Shown piece after piece: positions 16,229 to 19,806 of a stretch of 19,806 nt of DNA. How positions within the stretch are numbered: position 1 is the first letter of the stretch; each line of letters starts with the position of its first letter. This DNA comes from Lachnospiraceae bacterium UBA4380 (GTDB lineage Bacteria > Bacillota > Clostridia > Lachnospirales > Lachnospiraceae). Made by a program: the position numbers and the translations under genes. The notes beneath the pieces are model-generated. The model made no database searches. It saw nothing but the letters and a program-made list of their open reading frames with translations, and was not told where the DNA came from. The stretch covers positions 1 through 19,806 of the forward strand of contig DGRU01000192.1 of assembly GCA_002390025.1 (NCBI GenBank), in the 5' to 3' direction.

Positions 16229-17722
16229 TTAATTCTCATCCTGCGCGGGCTCTGCGCCGGCGGGTTTGTCCGCCTCTGCAGCATCCGGAGCCGGTTCCAT
16301 TGCGCTGCTCTTTTCCGCTTCCGTTTTCCCGGCTGCTTCGATTTTCCCGGCTTTTTCCATGGCCTCCTGCGCGTCCTGTGCGGCGGTCTCCTCCAGGTCC
16401 TCAAGGAGGATCTTCTTCATATCCTCCTGGGTGGGAGATTCCATGGCGGCGACGCGGCGGGCCTGGTTGGTGATGATCTCCTCAAAGAGATTGCGCACGT
16501 CCCGGGCATTGGCGTAGTTTTCAAGTGCCCCGAGTTTGCGCTGAACGATCATGGCGCGGATCTGCGCCATGACCGCCTCGTCCGTCTCATAGTCGTATTT
16601 TTTACAGTTCATGTCAAAAATACCCATGAGCTCGTCTATGGTATAGTCCGGAAATTCAATGTATTTGTTGAAGCGGGACTTCAGGCCGGGATTGCTGTTG
16701 ATAAAATTCTCCATGGGCCCGGTATAACCTGCGACGATGACGACAAAGTCCTCGCGGTTGTCTTCCATGGCCTTGAGGATGGTATCGATCGCCTCCTGCC
16801 CGAAGGTATCGTCCTTGCGCGCAAGCGAATACGCTTCATCGATAAAAAGGATGCCTCCCTTGGCCTCTTCGATCTTCTTGCTGGTCTTGATCGCGGTCTG
16901 CCCCACGTAGCCGGCGACGAGACCGGACCGGTCCACTTCCACAAGCTGTCCTTTGCTCAATACGCCGATCTGCCTGTAGATCCGGGACAGGATCCGGGCC
17001 ACGGTCGTCTTGCCTGTGCCGGGATTTCCGGTAAACACCAGGTGGAGGGAGACCGGAACGGATTTGAGGCCTCCGTCCTTCCTCATTTTCTGGATCTTGA
17101 CAAAATCAGCGAGCTCCTTTACATCGTGCTTGATCTTGGAGAGGCCGATCAGGGCGTCCAGTTCCTCCATGGGATCCGTCTCCGGCTCCTTTTTTTCTTC
17201 CTTTACCTGCCCCGCAGCGGCCGTCTCCTGCCTGCCCGGCGCGAAACCTGCCTGCGCGGTACCGGGCGTATTCCCTGCAAACTCCGTGAAGAGATCCCCG
17301 TCCGACCCGGCCATGAGCGAAGGATCGATCTCACTGCCCGCGCCGCCTGTGCCCGCGGTCGTGCCGGAGACAGAACCAGTGCCTTTTCCTGTCAGAGACG
17401 GCATCCCGTTATAGAGCGGATTGTCCAGCAGAGACTGCACCTCCCGCAGGGCATCATTCGCCCGGCGCAGGGCATCCGTGCGCTCATTGAGCCGGGAGGA
17501 CATGTCTTTCTGGCGGTTCATAAGCTCATCCGCCTTTGAAGAGGACCCGGATACCTTCGAAGAGGCCCTGGACGCGACTTCTCTGCCCTTCTTCTCCAGG
17601 TCATCGATCCTGCCGCCGAAAAAATCCCCGTACATACCTGCCAGAAATTTCTTTTCCCTGTTCTGCAGCGCCTCGAGACGCTCTTTTTCTTTTTCAAGAT
17701 TGCTCTTTTTTGTTGAACTCAT
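16229..17722 (-). CDS. AAA+ ATPase of the CbbX/SpoVK type
   Basis: This is an ATP-driven hexameric remodelling protein; its target is unknown. The 497-residue product has a charged, probably coiled-coil N-terminus (residues 1-100). A Gly/Ser/Thr-rich linker (105-175) and an acidic helix follow, and then the AAA+ core from about 185. Walker A is GNPGTGKT (232-239), and the pore-loop region LVAGYVGQT (268-276) matches the CbbX pattern. Walker B is ILFIDE (291-296), an arginine finger lies in GLKSRF (347-351), and a sensor-2 region lies in NARDVRNLFEE (405-415). The tail (450-497) is a low-complexity Glu/Ala/Pro stretch. The core resembles CbbX, SpoVK and the EccA ATPases of type VII secretion. 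GAGGAG lies upstream of the ATG at a long spacing. It is divergent from a muramidase and kinase pair. Confidence 0.92.
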   Translation of the reverse strand: MSSTKKSNLEKEKERLEALQNREKKFLAGMYGDFFGGRIDDLEKKGREVASRASSKVSGSSSKADELMNRQKDMSSRLNERTDALRRANDALREVQSLLDNPLYNGMPSLTGKGTGSVSGTTAGTGGAGSEIDPSLMAGSDGDLFTEFAGNTPGTAQAGFAPGRQETAAAGQVKEEKKEPETDPMEELDALIGLSKIKHDVKELADFVKIQKMRKDGGLKSVPVSLHLVFTGNPGTGKTTVARILSRIYRQIGVLSKGQLVEVDRSGLVAGYVGQTAIKTSKKIEEAKGGILFIDEAYSLARKDDTFGQEAIDTILKAMEDNREDFVVIVAGYTGPMENFINSNPGLKSRFNKYIEFPDYTIDELMGIFDMNCKKYDYETDEAVMAQIRAMIVQRKLGALENYANARDVRNLFEEIITNQARRVAAMESPTQEDMKKILLEDLEETAAQDAQEAMEKAGKIEAAGKTEAEKSSAMEPAPDAAEADKPAGAEPAQDEN

Positions 17723-17809
17723 CTGATCACGTTCTCCTCACCATATGGGCAGATGCCTCTGCAATCGGCTTCCTCCGCGAAGGATCCGCACAAAATCTCC
17801 TGTTTTTTC

Positions 17810-17839
17810 ATTATACGCTTTTCACCGCGCTTCCTGCAA
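17810..17839 (-). promoter_or_regulatory. Probable promoter of the AAA+ ATPase / oxidoreductase unit
   Basis: A perfect minus-strand -10 box TATAAT (17810-17815) has a partial -35 TTGCAG (17834-17839) 18 bp upstream. It would give a leader of roughly 80 bases before the ATG at 17722. Confidence 0.55.
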
Positions 17840-17932
17840 TCCGGTTTTCACAGGCCGCCGGCCGAAGGATAAAAACGGAGTAAAAACGGTGCATATGCAT
17901 GCCCTGTCAGGGGCAGACTGCAGTTAAAGAAT

Positions 17933-17961
17933 TTGCTCTATCATATAAAAACAATTATAAT
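17933..17961 (+). promoter_or_regulatory. Probable promoter of the muramidase / kinase unit
   Basis: A perfect -10 box TATAAT (17956-17961) lies 17 bp downstream of TTGCTC (17933-17938), which matches the first three bases of the -35 consensus. The spacer is AT-rich. Transcription would start near 17968, leaving a leader of about 80 bases. Confidence 0.6.
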
Positions 17962-18005
17962 AAGAGGAATTGCTGCGCGCATAGTCACTCGCTGAATCCT
18001 TTTTG

Positions 18006-18025
18006 GTTTTCGTCCCGGCGAAAAC
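18006..18025 (+). promoter_or_regulatory. Stem-loop in the muramidase leader
   Basis: GTTTTCG (18006-18012) pairs perfectly with CGAAAAC (18019-18025) around TCCCGG. It ends a few bases before the weak GAAAG ribosome binding site of the muramidase gene, so it could influence translation start. There is no T-run, so it is not a terminator. Confidence 0.4.
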
Positions 18026-18046
18026 ACCCCGAAAGAATCAACTGTG

Positions 18047-19411
18047 ATGAAGAATCATTCAAATACTACGGGAGACAAGAAGATTTCCCGCCGTGCCTGC
18101 ACCATCACGATCATCATCCTCCTCTGCCTGCTCCTGGCATGCGGAGTTTTTGTCATCCTCAGCCCCGCGTCCCCGTCGGATCAGACAGGGCCGGACGGCA
18201 GCACTGCCGCGCAGGAAGCCCCCTCCGGAAGCATGCGGACCCGCCTCTACAACTGGCTGGGGATGGACAGCATCCTTGCCATCCTTCACGGGAAAGAGGA
18301 ATCCACCGTCGTCAAGGCGGACCCCTCTGCCGTCACCATCTCCGGGGAGACAGGCAGCAGTCCCCAGGCAGACAAAGGCAGCTCTGAAGCAGGGGCAGCA
18401 AAGCCCGCAGACAAGAGCACCGGCGGCACTGCTGCAGAGAAAGCGCCCGCGGCAGAAACCGGCACCGCCGGCAAGGCCCAAACAAGTGCCGAAGGCGCAT
18501 CCGCCGCCAAAACAGAGGGATCCGCAAAAGAGGATTCTGCAAAAAAGGATCCTCAAAAGGAGAAATCCAAAGAGGAAGATCCAAAAAAAGAGTCTGCCAA
18601 AAAAGATATTTTTAAGAAAGAAAAAGAGATTTCTTCTCCCACAAAACTTCAGAAAAAATATATCAGGGCCTGGGAAAACTGGCACATGCGCGACTTCACA
18701 GTCAATTTTCCCCTGCACAACTACAATTGGAAATATCTGAGCTATGACGAATCCGGAAAACTGCGCTACGAAGGTGACAAAGAGTATACCATCCGCAACG
18801 GGATCGATGTATCCGAGTTCCAGGGCGCGATCGACTGGAAGAAGGTAAAGAAGGCGGGCTATGACTTCGTCTTTGTGCGCGCCGGCCACCGCACCATGCA
18901 CACCGGAGACCTGCAGAGGGACAACAGAGCCATCAAGAATATCAGGCGCGCCAAAAAGGCCGGTCTGGACGTCGGAGTCTATGTCTTTTCACAGGCCATC
19001 ACCGAGGAAGAGGCTCGGGAGGAGGCGGAGCTCTGCCTCGACGTCATCAAAGACAGCGGCGTGGAGATCACCCTTCCCGTCGTGTTTGATCCCGAGATCG
19101 TCATAGAAGACTATTACGCCCGCATCAATTACATCAGCGGCGAACAGTTCACCGACAATGCCGTTGCCTTCTCCGAAACAGTGGAAAAAGCAGGCTTCAC
19201 TCCCGCCATCTACGCCAACTGTTCCACGGAGACCGACATTCTGGATATGTCCCGTCTCAAGGGCAGCATCATCTGGTATGCCGACTACGGTCTTCCGCCC
19301 GAGTCCCCTTATGACTTCACCTTCTGGCAGTACAGCAATCTGGGCTGGGTTGAGGGCATCCCCGAGACGGAGACGGATCTGAATGTCTGGTTTGTCGAAA
19401 AAGAAGAGTAA
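18047..19411 (+). CDS. Membrane-anchored GH25 muramidase (lysozyme family)
   Basis: This enzyme probably cleaves the MurNAc-GlcNAc bond of peptidoglycan from outside the membrane. The 454-residue product has a basic N-terminus and one hydrophobic segment (18-38) that acts as a signal anchor. A linker at 41-195, rich in Ala, Lys, Glu and Ser, ends in alternating Lys/Glu and could span the wall. The GH25 domain starts at GIDVSEFQG (252-260, D254). It continues with WKKVKKAGYDFVFVRAG, carries the catalytic VVFDPE (D348, E350), and ends with IWYADYG and FTFWQYSN. Essential acids are present, so it should be active. The ATG at 18047 is preferred; an in-frame GTG lies one codon upstream and the ribosome binding site is weak for both. 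It is followed by a kinase gene after 79 bp. It may remodel the cell's own wall. Confidence 0.93.
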   Translation: MKNHSNTTGDKKISRRACTITIIILLCLLLACGVFVILSPASPSDQTGPDGSTAAQEAPSGSMRTRLYNWLGMDSILAILHGKEESTVVKADPSAVTISGETGSSPQADKGSSEAGAAKPADKSTGGTAAEKAPAAETGTAGKAQTSAEGASAAKTEGSAKEDSAKKDPQKEKSKEEDPKKESAKKDIFKKEKEISSPTKLQKKYIRAWENWHMRDFTVNFPLHNYNWKYLSYDESGKLRYEGDKEYTIRNGIDVSEFQGAIDWKKVKKAGYDFVFVRAGHRTMHTGDLQRDNRAIKNIRRAKKAGLDVGVYVFSQAITEEEAREEAELCLDVIKDSGVEITLPVVFDPEIVIEDYYARINYISGEQFTDNAVAFSETVEKAGFTPAIYANCSTETDILDMSRLKGSIIWYADYGLPPESPYDFTFWQYSNLGWVEGIPETETDLNVWFVEKEE

Positions 19412-19490
19412 AAACGACGGCCGGCAGCCTTATTTCAATCTGCACCGCCACTCTCCGGCATAGTATAAAAGATTGAGGAAAACCGATCAC

Positions 19491-19806
19491 ATGGATTACG
19501 AAATCACTTACGTACAGAAGCAGCTGTCTGCTGTTTGGCCCAACTGGCGTATTTCCAGGAAACTCGGAAAAGGCTCCTACGGGAATGTCTATGAGATCCT
19601 GCGCGACGACCTGGGCACTCAGTACACCTGCGCCCTCAAAGTCCTGCAGATGGAAGCGCAGAGCAGCGGCGGATATCAGCCCGCCGCAGCAGGTTCCGCG
19701 TCTTCCGCGGGACAGGGACAGAATGCCCGCCCCCAGGGCTCCCTGCAGGCCTCCACAGGGCAGGGACAGAATACACGCTCACAGGGCTCCCTGAAGGTCT
19801 CCACAG
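19491..19806 (+). CDS. Eukaryotic-type Ser/Thr protein kinase, N-terminal fragment
   Basis: This is the start of a Hanks-type protein kinase cut by the right edge; 105 codons are visible. After WPNWRISRK comes the glycine-rich loop LGKGSYGNVYEI (25-36). The beta-3 lysine K50 follows in CALKVL, replacing the usual A-x-K. These three features in order are diagnostic for the kinase N-lobe. From about residue 56 the frame enters a Gly/Gln/Ser/Ala-rich insertion made of 16-residue repeats, where helix C with its glutamate would be expected. A GAGG lies 12 bases upstream of the ATG, a long spacing. TATAAA upstream could be a weak own promoter, but read-through from the muramidase gene is equally possible. 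The catalytic loop is outside the window, so activity cannot be judged. Confidence 0.85.
   Translation, partial: MDYEITYVQKQLSAVWPNWRISRKLGKGSYGNVYEILRDDLGTQYTCALKVLQMEAQSSGGYQPAAAGSASSAGQGQNARPQGSLQASTGQGQNTRSQGSLKVST
19710..19805 (+). repeat. 48-bp tandem repeat inside the kinase gene
   Basis: Two copies (19710-19757 and 19758-19805) encode GQGQNARPQGSLQAST and GQGQNTRSQGSLKVST. The last base of the window begins a possible third copy. The unit length is a multiple of three, so copy-number change would keep the reading frame. Confidence 0.85.

Larger units (their letters stand above)
17723..18043. other. Divergent intergenic region between AAA+ and muramidase genes
   Basis: These 321 bases carry the 5' leaders and probable promoters of two divergent units. 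No open frame with a ribosome binding site was found. Only the two promoters and the leader stem-loop listed separately could be supported. Confidence 0.6.

Noticed and set aside
18286..18901. Minus-strand and alternate-frame open frames over the muramidase linker
   Set aside because: The repetitive Ala/Lys/Glu linker gives open frames in several registers. Only the plus-strand frame has the GH25 motifs.

Overview
The window reads as chromosomal DNA from an anaerobic member of the Bacillota, most likely class Clostridia and perhaps Lachnospiraceae. This rests on strong GGAGG-type ribosome binding sites, a clostridial-style atp operon headed by AtpZ- and AtpI-like genes, a Na+-type c subunit, and very large secreted proteins built of Ig-like, Big_2-like and FnIII-like domains. 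Genus-level assignment is not possible from the sequence alone.

Positions 1-5460 (minus strand) hold the promoter-proximal part of a F1Fo ATP synthase operon, transcribed right to left: atpZ-like, atpI, atpB (a), atpE (c), atpF (b), atpH (delta), atpA (alpha) and the first 26 codons of atpG (gamma). The beta and epsilon genes would lie beyond the left edge. The c subunit has two carboxylates (E34 and E67) in a Na+-binding-like site, so the enzyme may be Na+-coupled.

Positions 5460-13910 (plus strand) hold a divergent regulatory region and one 2642-codon gene for a secreted giant. It has a signal peptide, an acidic linker, a PPC-like domain, 17 Ig-like repeats (16 of them starting with an ENHL-type motif), a Big_2-like domain, five repeats of about 76 residues, a second Big_2-like domain and two FnIII-like domains. 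No cell-wall anchor motif is visible. The DNA of the Ig array shows patchy perfect identity between units, a sign of recent recombination. A strong bidirectional terminator follows. Next comes a 76-bp perfect palindrome flanked by further copies of its own core, which looks like a dispersed intergenic repeat.

Positions 14030-17840 (minus strand) hold an AAA+ ATPase of the CbbX/SpoVK type and a Gfo/Idh/MocA oxidoreductase, probably co-transcribed. Downstream on the same strand is a short-chain dehydrogenase with an N-terminal extension and a TTG start.

Positions 17840-19806 (plus strand), divergent from the AAA+ gene, hold a membrane-anchored GH25 muramidase with a long charged linker. It is followed by the start of a eukaryotic-type Ser/Thr protein kinase whose N-lobe is interrupted by 48-bp tandem repeats. 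The AAA+ ATPase, the muramidase and the kinase may form one envelope-related signalling locus. That link is inferred from position only.
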